Origin: an uncultured Oscillospiraceae bacterium
Lineage (GTDB): Bacteria > Bacillota > Clostridia > Oscillospirales > Acutalibacteraceae
Assembly (NCBI GenBank): GCA_948471095.1
Contig: CAOKRG010000007.1
Coordinates: 16,110-80,109, forward strand
Reading direction: 5' to 3'
DNA length: 64,000 bases
Shown here: positions 7,947-15,961 of the stretch, in pieces
How positions within the stretch are numbered: the first letter of the stretch is position 1
Layout: each line of letters opens with the position of its first letter
Program-made: the position numbers and the translations under genes
The notes under the pieces: model-generated
What the model was told of the DNA's origin: nothing
The model's database searches: none
Seen by the model: only the letters and a program-made list of their open reading frames with translations

Positions 7947-8870
7947 ATGAATGACAACTGGACGGAAATTAAAATCACCGTGCCCGCCTCAAGCGCCGGG
8001 ACTGCCGGGGATATCGCCAATATGACCGTGCCACATGGTATCTATATTGAGGATTATTCCGATTTAGAAGAAGGGGCCATGGAAATCGCCCACATCGACT
8101 TAATCGACGAGGCCCTGCTGCAAAAGGACCGCACCAAGGCCATCATCCACGTCTACATCAGCCCCGAGGACAACCCGGCGGAGGCCGTTTCCTTTTTGGA
8201 GGAGCGCCTCTCCGCCTGCGGCATTCCCTATGAGGTGGAGCTGGCGGGCTGCCGGATGGAGGACTGGATCAACAACTGGAAGCAGTACTTTAAACCCATC
8301 CCGGTGGGGGAGAAGCTGCTGATCCGCCCCATCTGGGAGGAGGACTTCGACCCCCGGGGCCGCACCGTGCTGAACCTGGAGCCCGGGCTGGCCTTTGGCA
8401 CCGGGACCCACGAGACCACCCGGCTGTGCATGGAGCTCATTGAGAAATACCTCCCAGAGGGCGCGGACTTTTTGGACATGGGCTGCGGCAGCGGGATTCT
8501 CTCCGTGGCGGCGCTGCTGCTGGGCGCCCGGTCCGCCGTGGGGGTGGACATCGACCCGCTGGCGGTAAAGACCGCCGTGGAAAACGCCCGGCTCAACGGG
8601 GTGGAGGGCCGCTTTACCGGCGTCTGCGGCAACCTGGCGGAAAAGGTGACGGGACAATACCAGCTCATTGCCGCCAATATCGTGGCGGACGTGGTGATCC
8701 TCCTCTCCCAGGACGCGCCGGACTTTTTGGCTCCCGGCGGGGTATACGTCATCAGCGGGATCATCGACTCCCGGGAGCGGGACGTGCTGGACGCGCTGGC
8801 GGGCCGCTTCCAGGTGGTGGAGCGCCGGGAGGACCGGGGCTGGGTGGCCATGGCCCTCCGGCTGGTCTAG
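7947..8870 (+). CDS. prmA: Ribosomal protein L11 methyltransferase
   Basis: A 307-residue cytoplasmic enzyme that methylates ribosomal protein L11 using S-adenosylmethionine. The N-terminal L11-recognition domain (1-120) is followed by the linker segment WKQYFKP and the Rossmann methyltransferase domain. Visible motifs are GLAFGTGTHETT, the SAM-binding loop DMGCGSGILS at about 177, the acidic VDIDPLAV, and ANIVADV. Length is normal. The ATG at 7947 follows GAGGAGAG. The next gene starts three bases after its stop, so the two are probably cotranscribed. Confidence 0.95.
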   Translation: MNDNWTEIKITVPASSAGTAGDIANMTVPHGIYIEDYSDLEEGAMEIAHIDLIDEALLQKDRTKAIIHVYISPEDNPAEAVSFLEERLSACGIPYEVELAGCRMEDWINNWKQYFKPIPVGEKLLIRPIWEEDFDPRGRTVLNLEPGLAFGTGTHETTRLCMELIEKYLPEGADFLDMGCGSGILSVAALLLGARSAVGVDIDPLAVKTAVENARLNGVEGRFTGVCGNLAEKVTGQYQLIAANIVADVVILLSQDAPDFLAPGGVYVISGIIDSRERDVLDALAGRFQVVERREDRGWVAMALRLV

Positions 8871-8873
8871 GCC

Positions 8874-9605
8874 GTGGACGGGCTGTTCATCCGGGAGGCC
8901 GCCATCCGCTGGGAGAAAATCCCCGCCCACAGCTACCTGCGGGAGGTCCCCGGCCTCCGTGGGCTGGAACGGCTGCGCTTTGCCCGGAACGTCACCTTTT
9001 TCGTGGGGGAGAACGGCAGCGGCAAGTCCACCCTTTTAGAGGCCATGGCCGTGGCCTGCGGCTTCAACCCGGAGGGCGGCACCCGAAACTACCGTTTCTC
9101 CACCCGGGACACCCACTCCGGCCTGTATGAGGCCCTCCGCCTGGTGAAGGGCGCGCGCCGGGCCATGCACGGCTATTTCCTCCGGGCCGAGAGCTTTTAC
9201 AATGTGGCCACCCAAGAGGAAGACTACGCGGATGCGGCCCACCCCTCCCGGCGCTACCACGAGAAGTCCCACGGGGAGAGCTTTTTGGCCATTGCCCAGG
9301 ACTACCTGCGCCCCGGCGGCCTCTATTTTCTGGACGAGCCGGAAGCCGCCCTCTCCCCCCAGCGCCAGCTGGTTCTGCTGTTGGAGATCCACCGCTGCGC
9401 CCAGGCCGGGGCCCAGTTCTTCCTTGTCAGCCATTCGCCCATTCTGCTGGCCCTGCCCGGGGCGGAGCTTTTGGAGTTCGGCCAGGGTCCGGTCCATCCC
9501 TGCGCCTATGAGGAGACGGAGAGCTATCGGATTACAAAAATGTTCGTGAACGGCCGGGAGAAAATTTTAAAGGAGCTTTTCGGGGAGGCGGAAGCGTCCC
9601 CGTAA
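8874..9605 (+). CDS. Predicted AAA/ABC-type ATPase (COG3910-like)
   Basis: A 243-residue soluble ATPase starting at GTG three bases after prmA. Walker A is GENGSGKST (about residue 45), Walker B is YFLDEPEAAL (about 150), and a signature-like HGESF precedes Walker B. SHSPI supplies the switch His. This compact arrangement, without membrane or substrate-binding parts, matches the single-domain ATPases grouped as COG3910, whose substrates are not established. Operon position after prmA is probably incidental. Confidence 0.75.
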   Translation: MDGLFIREAAIRWEKIPAHSYLREVPGLRGLERLRFARNVTFFVGENGSGKSTLLEAMAVACGFNPEGGTRNYRFSTRDTHSGLYEALRLVKGARRAMHGYFLRAESFYNVATQEEDYADAAHPSRRYHEKSHGESFLAIAQDYLRPGGLYFLDEPEAALSPQRQLVLLLEIHRCAQAGAQFFLVSHSPILLALPGAELLEFGQGPVHPCAYEETESYRITKMFVNGREKILKELFGEAEASP

Positions 9606-9624
9606 GGGAAAAGGAGGCCCCAAG

Positions 9625-10011
9625 ATGGAGCTGATTCAGAAAGAGGACATACAGGTATTCGCCAATCCCGGGGTGGTCTCCCGGCAGCTGCTGAACCCGG
9701 ACAACTCCCAGAGCCGGAGAATCACCCTTACCGAGGTGCGGCTGGAGCCGGGGGCCTGCCAGCCCCGGCATACCCACGAGCGCTCCGAGCAGATTTGGTA
9801 CGCGGTGCGGGGCGTGGGAAAGCTGCTTTTGGCAGAGGGGCAGGAGAGGGAGTTCCGGGCAGGAGACGTAGCGCGCTTTGAAGAGGGAGACGTGCATGGC
9901 CTGGAAAACAGCGCACAGGAAGAGTTCGTATATATTTCCGTTACAGCGCCGCCCATTCATTTTGGGTATGCGTATCACGAAAAAGAGGAAAAGGGGAATG
10001 AGAAAATATGA
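9625..10011 (+). CDS. Cupin-domain protein
   Basis: A 128-residue single-domain cupin. The first cupin motif is seen at about 46-60 (PRHTHERSEQIWYAVRG) and the second at about 78-92 (FRAGDVARFEEGDVHGLEN), with the expected metal-binding His and Glu residues. Small cupins bind a metal and act as isomerases, dioxygenases or sugar-binding proteins; nothing here narrows the substrate. The stop overlaps the start of the following acetyltransferase gene (ATGA), so the two are coupled. Confidence 0.8.
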   Translation: MELIQKEDIQVFANPGVVSRQLLNPDNSQSRRITLTEVRLEPGACQPRHTHERSEQIWYAVRGVGKLLLAEGQEREFRAGDVARFEEGDVHGLENSAQEEFVYISVTAPPIHFGYAYHEKEEKGNEKI

Positions 10012-11081
10012 ACAGAATAGAAACCCCGCGCCTGATCCTGCGGGACTGGCGCATGGAGGACCTAAATGATTTTTACGCCTACTGCAAGAATCCTGACGTG
10101 GGCCCCTGGGCGGGCTGGAAGCCCCACGAGACCGTGGAGGAGTCCCGGGAGATTCTGTCCCGCTGGGTCCAGGGGGAAGAGGGGGACTTAAAGCTGGCCG
10201 TGGAGGAAAAGGCCAGCGGCAGGGTGATCGGCTCCCTGGGCGTGGAGGAGGACGGCCACCGGGACAAGAAGGTCCCCGGGTGCAAAAACCTGGGCTATGT
10301 GCTGGGCAAACCCTACTGGGGCCGGGGCTATATGACCGAGGCGGTCCGCGCCGCCATTGACTACGCCTTCCGGCAGATGAAGCTGCGGCTGCTGACCGTC
10401 ACCCATTACCCCGCAAACCAGCGGTCCAAGCGGGTGATTGAGAAGGCTGGCTTTGTATACGAGGGAAGGCTGCGGGACGCGGTGACCATCTACAACGGAG
10501 AGCTGCGGGATCTGTGCTGCTACTCCCTGCGGGCCTGGGAGTACTGGCTCATGCGGGCCAAGGAGGCCGGGCTCTCCCTGGCCCTGCCCGAGGAGCTGCC
10601 TCAAGCGGAGATGGAGGCCCTGCAACGGGAGTTTGTGGAGGTGGACAAGGACGTGACCCCCATGACGGTGGACCCCAAAACCTTGGACTACCGCCGTTGG
10701 CTGGAGCGCAACGTGGCCTGGCGCACGGTGGTGCCCGAGGGCTATGCCCGCTCCACCCTGTACATATTGACCAGCTCCCAGACCGGCCCCGCCGGGGCCC
10801 TGGACCTGCGCCACGATCTGACCCCCCGGCTGCGGGCGGGCGGCGGGCACATCGGGTATGGAATCCGCCCCTGCCGGCGGGGAAACCATTATGCCCCCTA
10901 CATGCTGGCCCTGGGGCTGGAAAAGGCCCGGGAGAAGGGCATTGAGAGCGCCCTGCTGGCCTGCGATGAGGACAACCCGGCCTCGGCCCGCACCATCGAG
11001 GCCTGCGGCGGCGTTCTGGACAATGTGACGGACGGCCTGCGCCAGTACTGGATTGCCCTGGGCCCGCAAGTAAGGTCCTAG
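10008..11081 (+). CDS. Double GNAT-domain N-acetyltransferase
   Basis: A 357-residue protein with two acetyltransferase-like halves. Residues 1-175 are a RimJ/RimL-type GNAT domain (ETPRLILRDWRMEDLNDF, then the acetyl-CoA loop near GYVLGKPYWGRGYMTEAV). Residues about 225-350 are a second GNAT domain with GGGHIGYGIRPCRRGN and CDEDNPASARTIEACGG, the usual pattern of the second family. The fusion is probably genuine because the reading frame is continuous and unbroken. Substrates are unknown; family members acetylate amino groups of proteins, antibiotics or metabolites. It is coupled to the upstream cupin gene. Confidence 0.82.
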   Translation: MNRIETPRLILRDWRMEDLNDFYAYCKNPDVGPWAGWKPHETVEESREILSRWVQGEEGDLKLAVEEKASGRVIGSLGVEEDGHRDKKVPGCKNLGYVLGKPYWGRGYMTEAVRAAIDYAFRQMKLRLLTVTHYPANQRSKRVIEKAGFVYEGRLRDAVTIYNGELRDLCCYSLRAWEYWLMRAKEAGLSLALPEELPQAEMEALQREFVEVDKDVTPMTVDPKTLDYRRWLERNVAWRTVVPEGYARSTLYILTSSQTGPAGALDLRHDLTPRLRAGGGHIGYGIRPCRRGNHYAPYMLALGLEKAREKGIESALLACDEDNPASARTIEACGGVLDNVTDGLRQYWIALGPQVRS

Positions 11082-11156
11082 TTTTAAAAAGGCCGGTCCT
11101 ATCCTTTTTTGAAAATGTGAAGTAGAATAAGAGTGATTTTGAAAGGAGCGCTTTGC

Positions 11157-11531
11157 ATGAATCCAGCCGGTTTTGAACCTTTAATCCAGGCCGCCCGGGA
11201 GGTGCTGGGCCACCGGGAAATCTCGGAGGACGTGTCCTGCGGAGGCGTGGCCGCAGCCCTTTTGACGGACAAAGGCAACATTTTCCGGGGCGTGTGCATC
11301 GACACCGCGTGCAGCATGGGCTTCTGCGCCGAGCACGCCGCCGTCTCCGCCATGCTTACGGCGGGGGAGAGCCGGGTAAAGGCCATTGTGGCCGTGGGCG
11401 GCGATCAAAAAGTTTGGTCCCCCTGCGGCCGGTGCCGGGAGCTTTTGTGGCAGCTGGGCGCGTTGGACTGCCAGGTCCTGGTCAACGAGGATACCGTCGT
11501 TTCTGTCAGGGAGCTGCTTCCCTACCGATAA
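11157..11531 (+). CDS. Cytidine deaminase-family protein
   Basis: A 124-residue zinc-dependent nucleoside deaminase. Zinc ligands and the catalytic Glu are seen in FCAEHAA (about 56) and PCGRCRELLWQ (about 88). It could be cytidine deaminase or the closely related blasticidin-S deaminase group; the short length and C-terminal NEDTVVSVRELLPYR suit either. The ATG at 11157 has AAAGGAG in the right place, so an upstream Met at 11133 was not used. It precedes the rhamnosidase gene by 25 bases and may share its transcript. Confidence 0.85.
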   Translation: MNPAGFEPLIQAAREVLGHREISEDVSCGGVAAALLTDKGNIFRGVCIDTACSMGFCAEHAAVSAMLTAGESRVKAIVAVGGDQKVWSPCGRCRELLWQLGALDCQVLVNEDTVVSVRELLPYR

Positions 11532-11556
11532 AAAACACAGAGAAAGGATCGCCGTT

Positions 11557-14298
11557 ATGAAACTCACCCATTTGCGCACCAACCATGTTTCTGCCCCGCT
11601 GGGCCTCCTGATGGACCGCCCCGTCTTTTCCTGGGTCGCGGAGGACGCCGCCGGAAAGCGGCAGGCCGCCGCTCAGGTCACGGTTTCCATCGCGGGAAAG
11701 GTCGTGTACGACTCCGGCAGGCGGGAGGACATTTCCTCCCTGGGCTTCGAGGCCCCGGTGGACCTGGCCCCCCGCGCCCGCTATGACTGGACCGTGTCCG
11801 TCTGGGACGAGGCCGGAGACGGCGCCAGCGCCTCTTCCTGGTTCGAGACCGCCAAGATGGACGAGCCCTGGCAGGCCAAGTGGATTGCCGCCGCCCCCTC
11901 CGCCCCGGACTTCCGGGACAAGGAGCGCCAGCCCCTCTTGTTCAGGGACTTCTCCATCAGCGGGGAGATTGCCAGCGCCCGGGCCTATGTGTGCGGCCTG
12001 GGCATTTACGAGCTGGAGGTCAACGGCCAAAAGGCCGGGGACGAGTACCTCCTGCCCGGCTACCACTGCTATGACTTCGCCCTGGAATATCAGACCTTTG
12101 ACCTGACCGGCCTGCTCCGGTCCGGGGCGAACCGGGTGGGCCTGGCCCTGGGCCCCGGCTGGTACAAGGGGGACATTGTATTCGACCGCTACCACGACCT
12201 GTACGGCGACACCATGAAGGCCATCTGCGAGCTGCACGTCACCCTCGCGGACGGCTCCGAGACCGTGGTATGCTCCGATGGCTCTTGGAACGCCTATCCC
12301 TCGCCGGTCACCTTCTCCAACATTTATGACGGCGAGCGCTATGACACCAGCCTGGCCGTTCCCGGCTGGTCCTGTCCCGGCTGCGGGGCGGAGGGCTTCG
12401 GGACCGTGGAGCTGGAGGAGCCAACGCCCTTGGTGGCCCGCCGGGGCCCGAAGATCGTAAAAAAGGCGGAGTTCGCCCCGGTGGAGGTCATCCGCACCCC
12501 CAAGGACGAGGTGGTGCTGGACTTTGGCCAGAACATGACCGGCTGGGTGGAGTTCAACGTGGACGCCCCCGCCGGGCAGACCGTGAAGCTCACCTATGGC
12601 GAGGTGATGCAGAACGGCTGCTTCTACCGGGACAACCTGCGCACGGCCAAAGCCGAGTACGTCTATCTCTCCGACGGCGCGCCCTGCCGGGTCCGGCCCC
12701 GGTTCACCTTCTACGGCTTCCGCTTCGTGAAGGTGGAGGGCGTGGAGGAGGTCCGCCCCGGGGACTTCACCGCCTGCCACATCCGTTCGGATATTGACCC
12801 CATCGGCCATATCGAGACGGACAACCCCCTGGTGAACCAGCTCTTCCACAACGCCATGTGGGGCCAGTTCGACAATTTCCTGGACCTGCCCACGGACTGC
12901 CCCCAGCGGGACGAGCGCCTGGGCTGGACCGGCGACGCGGCCATCATCAGCGCCACCGCCTGCAAAAACATCTATATGCCCGCCTTCTTCCATCACTTTA
13001 TCGAAAACGTCCGGCAGGAGCAGGAATACTTTAAGGGAGCCGTGCCCCTCTATGTGCCCGCGCCCAAAAAGGCCAAGCCCGGGTCCACCGGGATCACCGT
13101 GGACCCGGCGGATTTCGTCCGGCTTCAGCCGGACGACCAGGAGGGCCTTGCCGCAGCTTTGGAGAAATACCCCCAGCTGAAAGCCGCGATGGAGCAGAGG
13201 CCCGAGGCCGAGCGGGAAAAGTTCTTCCGGGCGGTGATGGAGGAAAATATTTCCTTCGAACGCTTCAACGACCGGGGCTGCGCCATTTGGAGCGATGTGG
13301 CCACCATGATGCCCTGGGCCGTGTACGAGAACTATGGGGATCTGAACCTGCTGCGGCGGGAATATCCGGTCATGCGGGACTGGGTGGAGCGCATCCGCCA
13401 AGACGATGAGGCGGACGGAGGCCGGGGCCTGTGGCTGCGGGGCAACCAGCTGGGCGACTGGCTGGCCCTGGATAAGCCGGACCCCAAGGACGCGGAGAAC
13501 CCCTTTGGGGCCACGGACCTGCAATATACGGCCAGCATGTTCTATTATTATTCCGCCAGCCTGACCGCCAAAGCCGCCAAGGCCTTGGGCTATGAAGCGG
13601 ACGCGGCGGGCTATGAGGCTCTGTGCGGGAAGATCGAGTCCGCCATTGTGGGCGAGTACTTTAACGAGGACGGCAGCTTCAAAATCGAGGGTACCCAGAC
13701 CGCCTGCGTCTTGAGCCTGCATTTCGGGGTCTATCCCGAGGGCAGAAAGGACGCGGTTTTAAGCCAGCTGCTCTCCCGGCTGGAGGCCAAAAACTGGCAC
13801 CTGGACACCGGTTTCTGCGGCACGCCCTTCCTGTGCCGGGCCCTCTCGGACAACGGCGCCAACGCTGCCGCCTATACCCTGTTCCTCAACAGCGATTTCC
13901 CCAGCTGGCTCTACGAGGTGAAGCTGGGGGCCACCACCGTGTGGGAGCGCTGGAACTCCCTGCTGCCCGACGGCTCCATCAGCGGCACGGGCATGAACAG
14001 CCTGAACCACTATGCCTATGGGTCCATTGTGGACTGGATGTACCGGAACATGATCGGCTTTAACCCAGTGGAGGAGGCCCCCGGCTACAAGCGGGCCACC
14101 ATCTGCCCCATGCCGGACCCCCGCCTGCGCCGGGCCGGTATGACCATGGACACGGCCTCGGGCCGTTACCGGGTAAGCTGGCGTTACGATGGGGAGGACC
14201 TGCGCTATGCCGTTTCCGTGCCCTTTGACTGCACCGCCCAGCTGGTCCTGCCGGACGGCCGGGTGGAGGAGCTGGAAGCGGGAGAGTACGAGTTTTAG
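11557..14298 (+). CDS. Alpha-L-rhamnosidase, glycoside hydrolase family 78
   Basis: A 913-residue cytoplasmic glycosidase that would remove terminal alpha-L-rhamnose from plant or bacterial glycans. It begins with the N-terminal rhamnosidase beta domain (RTNHVSAPLGLLMDRPVFSW), followed by further beta domains and the (alpha/alpha)6 barrel. The catalytic region DCPQRDERLGWTGDA lies at about 446, and EVKLGATTVWERW near 790 is also diagnostic. No signal peptide is present. Residues about 505-565 form a charged helical insertion not usual at that point of the family. The frame is open from 11386, but the ATG at 11557 follows AGAAAGGA and matches family starts. Confidence 0.92.
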   Translation: MKLTHLRTNHVSAPLGLLMDRPVFSWVAEDAAGKRQAAAQVTVSIAGKVVYDSGRREDISSLGFEAPVDLAPRARYDWTVSVWDEAGDGASASSWFETAKMDEPWQAKWIAAAPSAPDFRDKERQPLLFRDFSISGEIASARAYVCGLGIYELEVNGQKAGDEYLLPGYHCYDFALEYQTFDLTGLLRSGANRVGLALGPGWYKGDIVFDRYHDLYGDTMKAICELHVTLADGSETVVCSDGSWNAYPSPVTFSNIYDGERYDTSLAVPGWSCPGCGAEGFGTVELEEPTPLVARRGPKIVKKAEFAPVEVIRTPKDEVVLDFGQNMTGWVEFNVDAPAGQTVKLTYGEVMQNGCFYRDNLRTAKAEYVYLSDGAPCRVRPRFTFYGFRFVKVEGVEEVRPGDFTACHIRSDIDPIGHIETDNPLVNQLFHNAMWGQFDNFLDLPTDCPQRDERLGWTGDAAIISATACKNIYMPAFFHHFIENVRQEQEYFKGAVPLYVPAPKKAKPGSTGITVDPADFVRLQPDDQEGLAAALEKYPQLKAAMEQRPEAEREKFFRAVMEENISFERFNDRGCAIWSDVATMMPWAVYENYGDLNLLRREYPVMRDWVERIRQDDEADGGRGLWLRGNQLGDWLALDKPDPKDAENPFGATDLQYTASMFYYYSASLTAKAAKALGYEADAAGYEALCGKIESAIVGEYFNEDGSFKIEGTQTACVLSLHFGVYPEGRKDAVLSQLLSRLEAKNWHLDTGFCGTPFLCRALSDNGANAAAYTLFLNSDFPSWLYEVKLGATTVWERWNSLLPDGSISGTGMNSLNHYAYGSIVDWMYRNMIGFNPVEEAPGYKRATICPMPDPRLRRAGMTMDTASGRYRVSWRYDGEDLRYAVSVPFDCTAQLVLPDGRVEELEAGEYEF

Positions 14299-14326
14299 TT
14301 GAGGCGGGCTCCCAGAGCGCAGCAGG

Positions 14327-14366
14327 AAAAGTTTCGCCGGCCTTTGAAAAGGCCGGCGAAACTTTT
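14327..14366. terminator. Terminator hairpin after the rhamnosidase gene
   Basis: A 16-bp perfect stem (14327-14342 with 14351-14366) surrounds an eight-base loop and begins and ends in A and T runs, so it can work in both directions. Its arms (AAAAGTTTCGCC...) share sequence with a module of the mosaic repeats. Confidence 0.8.
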
Positions 14367-14422
14367 AGTGGCTCACTGCCTCCGCCTGTGTGTGAATCAG
14401 CCACCTTTTTTGCCGTACCCCC

Positions 14423-14450
14423 TTGACATTTCGACTATATATGGTATAAT
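14423..14450 (+). promoter_or_regulatory. Promoter of the rpsF-ssb-rpsR operon
   Basis: TTGACA at 14423-14428 and TATAAT at 14445-14450 are separated by 16 bases, with both hexamers at full consensus. This suits a strongly expressed ribosomal protein operon. Confidence 0.85.
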
Positions 14451-14454
14451 GTTC

Positions 14455-14544
14455 TAGTTGTTTGAGACAGAGTTTCAAACTTCCTTGCCCCGGGGCGGAA
14501 AAAAAGCGCCCGGGGCCATAAGGCCAAAAGGAGGTGCAATACAA
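14455..14544 (+). promoter_or_regulatory. rpsF leader, candidate S6:S18 autoregulatory RNA
   Basis: The untranslated leader holds two hairpins, one with GTTTGA/TTCAAAC arms at 14459-14479 and a strong one with GCCCCGGGGCG/GCGCCCGGGGC arms at 14487-14516. It ends directly before the rpsF ribosome binding site. In many bacteria an S6:S18 complex represses this operon by binding a CCG-containing leader hairpin; the CCG-rich stem here is compatible, but the bulge was not modelled. Confidence 0.4.
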
Positions 14545-14961
14545 ATGGCAGAAGGAAAGAACCTCTACGAGACCGTCATCGTCACGTCCGCCAAGCTGGG
14601 CGAGGAGGGCAGCGCGGCTCTGGTGGAGCGCTTCAAGAATCTCATCGCGGAGCACGGCACGGTGAAGACCGTGGACGACTGGGGCAAGCGGCGCTTCGCC
14701 TACCCCATCCAGAAGCAGACCGAGGGCTATTATACCCTGATCAACTTCGAGAGCGGCCCGGAGTTCACCGCGGAGCTGGACCGGCGGTACAAGATCACCG
14801 ACGGCATTCTCCGTACGCTGATCGTCAAGCTGGACCCCCGCCACCTGGTGGAGCGCAAGCCCCAGAAGGCCCAGAAAGCGGAGGAGGGCGCTATCGACGT
14901 GGAGGCCATTGCCCAGGAGGCAATGGGCGTGGTAGCCGAGCCCGCTCCGGCGCAAGACTGA
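14545..14961 (+). CDS. rpsF: 30S ribosomal protein S6
   Basis: A 138-residue ribosomal protein of the small subunit platform, binding S18. NLYETVIVTSAKLGEEG opens the ferredoxin-like fold, and WGKRRFAYPIQKQTEGYY is the family signature. A 35-residue acidic, Ala-rich C-terminal tail extends past the usual core, as in several clostridial S6 proteins. AAGGAGGT at 14528-14535 fixes the ATG at 14545. First gene of the S6-SSB-S18 operon. Confidence 0.97.
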   Translation: MAEGKNLYETVIVTSAKLGEEGSAALVERFKNLIAEHGTVKTVDDWGKRRFAYPIQKQTEGYYTLINFESGPEFTAELDRRYKITDGILRTLIVKLDPRHLVERKPQKAQKAEEGAIDVEAIAQEAMGVVAEPAPAQD

Positions 14962-15020
14962 GCGAAAGTTAGGGAAAGGGGCCTAGAAGCCCCGCCCAAA
15001 GAAAGGAAGGTCGTCCTTTT

Positions 15021-15506
15021 ATGCTGAACGTAGCCGTGATTATGGGCCGGCTTACCGCCGATCCGGAGCTGCGGCATACTCCCAACGGGTACGCCGTCAC
15101 TTCGTTTACCTTGGCGGTGGACCGCTCCTTTGCCAACAAGGAGACGGGCGAGCGCCAGTGCGACTTCATCGACGTGGTGGCTTGGCGGGGTACGGCGGAG
15201 TTTGTGTGCCGGTACTTTACCAAGGGCCAGATGATGGCCGTGGACGGCAGCATCCAGACCCGGACCTATGAGGACAAGCAGGGGAATAAGCGCAAGGCCG
15301 TGGAGATCCAGGCCAACAACGTGAGCTTTACCAGCTCCAAGCGGGAAAGCGAGGGGGGCCGGAGCGGCGCTTACGGCGGCGACTCCTATTATGACCGTCC
15401 CGCCCCCGCCCAGGCGCCGGCTTTCAAGGAGCCCGCGCCCGCCTATTCCAGCGGCAGCGCCGAGGATTTCGAGGAGATCTTAGGCGACGACGACCTCCCC
15501 TTCTAA
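15021..15506 (+). CDS. ssb: Single-stranded DNA-binding protein
   Basis: A 161-residue SSB that coats single-stranded DNA in replication and repair. The OB-fold covers residues 1-105 ([34 protein letters not shown]). A Gly/Pro/Ser-rich flexible tail follows, ending in the acidic tip DDDLPF that recruits partner proteins. It lies between rpsF and rpsR, the standard Firmicute order. Confidence 0.97.
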   Translation: MLNVAVIMGRLTADPELRHTPNGYAVTSFTLAVDRSFANKETGERQCDFIDVVAWRGTAEFVCRYFTKGQMMAVDGSIQTRTYEDKQGNKRKAVEIQANNVSFTSSKRESEGGRSGAYGGDSYYDRPAPAQAPAFKEPAPAYSSGSAEDFEEILGDDDLPF

Positions 15507-15534
15507 CCAATTGACGAGAAGGAGGTTTCCAGCT

Positions 15535-15783
15535 ATGGCAGATCGGCCCGAGAGAGAGATTCGCCGGGGGCGCAAGGGGCGCAAGAAGGTTTGCAGCTTC
15601 TGCGTAGACCGGGCGGAGTTTATCGATTACAAAGACGTTGCCAAACTGCGCCGGTTCATTTCCGAGCGGGGCAAGATTCTCCCCCGCCGTGTGACCGGCA
15701 CCTGCGCCCGCCATCAGCGCGCGCTGACCATCGCGATCAAGCGCGCCCGTCATCTGGCGCTGCTCCCCTACACCAGCGACTGA
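15535..15783 (+). CDS. rpsR: 30S ribosomal protein S18
   Basis: An 82-residue basic ribosomal protein that pairs with S6. The core signature is [20 protein letters not shown]. The Cys pair in KVCSFC with a further Cys and His in TCARHQ suggests the zinc-binding (C+) form. AAGGAGGT at 15519-15526 sets the ATG at 15535. Last gene of the operon, followed by a strong terminator. Confidence 0.97.
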   Translation: MADRPEREIRRGRKGRKKVCSFCVDRAEFIDYKDVAKLRRFISERGKILPRRVTGTCARHQRALTIAIKRARHLALLPYTSD

Positions 15784-15802
15784 TCCCGCTGGCATACCGT
15801 AT

Positions 15803-15840
15803 GAAAAAAGGCCTCCCGCGGCAGCGGGGGGCTTTTTCTC
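15803..15840 (+). terminator. Terminator of the rpsF operon
   Basis: A G+C-rich stem (GCCTCCCGC with GCGGGGGGC, loop GGCA) is followed by TTTTT at 15833-15837 and preceded by an A run. Confidence 0.85.
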
Positions 15841-15901
15841 GTTGCGCTTCCCGCGCCGTTTTTTCCGGAGAGAAATTCAAAAAAATTTCTCATATTTTCC
15901 C

Positions 15902-15930
15902 TTGCCTTTTCCCTCGGCCTCTTGTATAAT
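15902..15930 (+). promoter_or_regulatory. Promoter of the DUF5054 glycosidase gene
   Basis: TTGCCT (15902-15907) and TATAAT (15925-15930) are 17 bases apart, 31 bases upstream of the ATG. Confidence 0.7.
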
Positions 15931-15961
15931 AGCCGTGATAAACGGAGCGGAGGTCAAAATC

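Noticed and set aside
11506-13722. 738-codon ORF on the minus strand opposite the rhamnosidase
   Set aside because: Codon-position shadow of the GH78 gene; the translation is Gly/Val/His/Leu-rich with no domain pattern.
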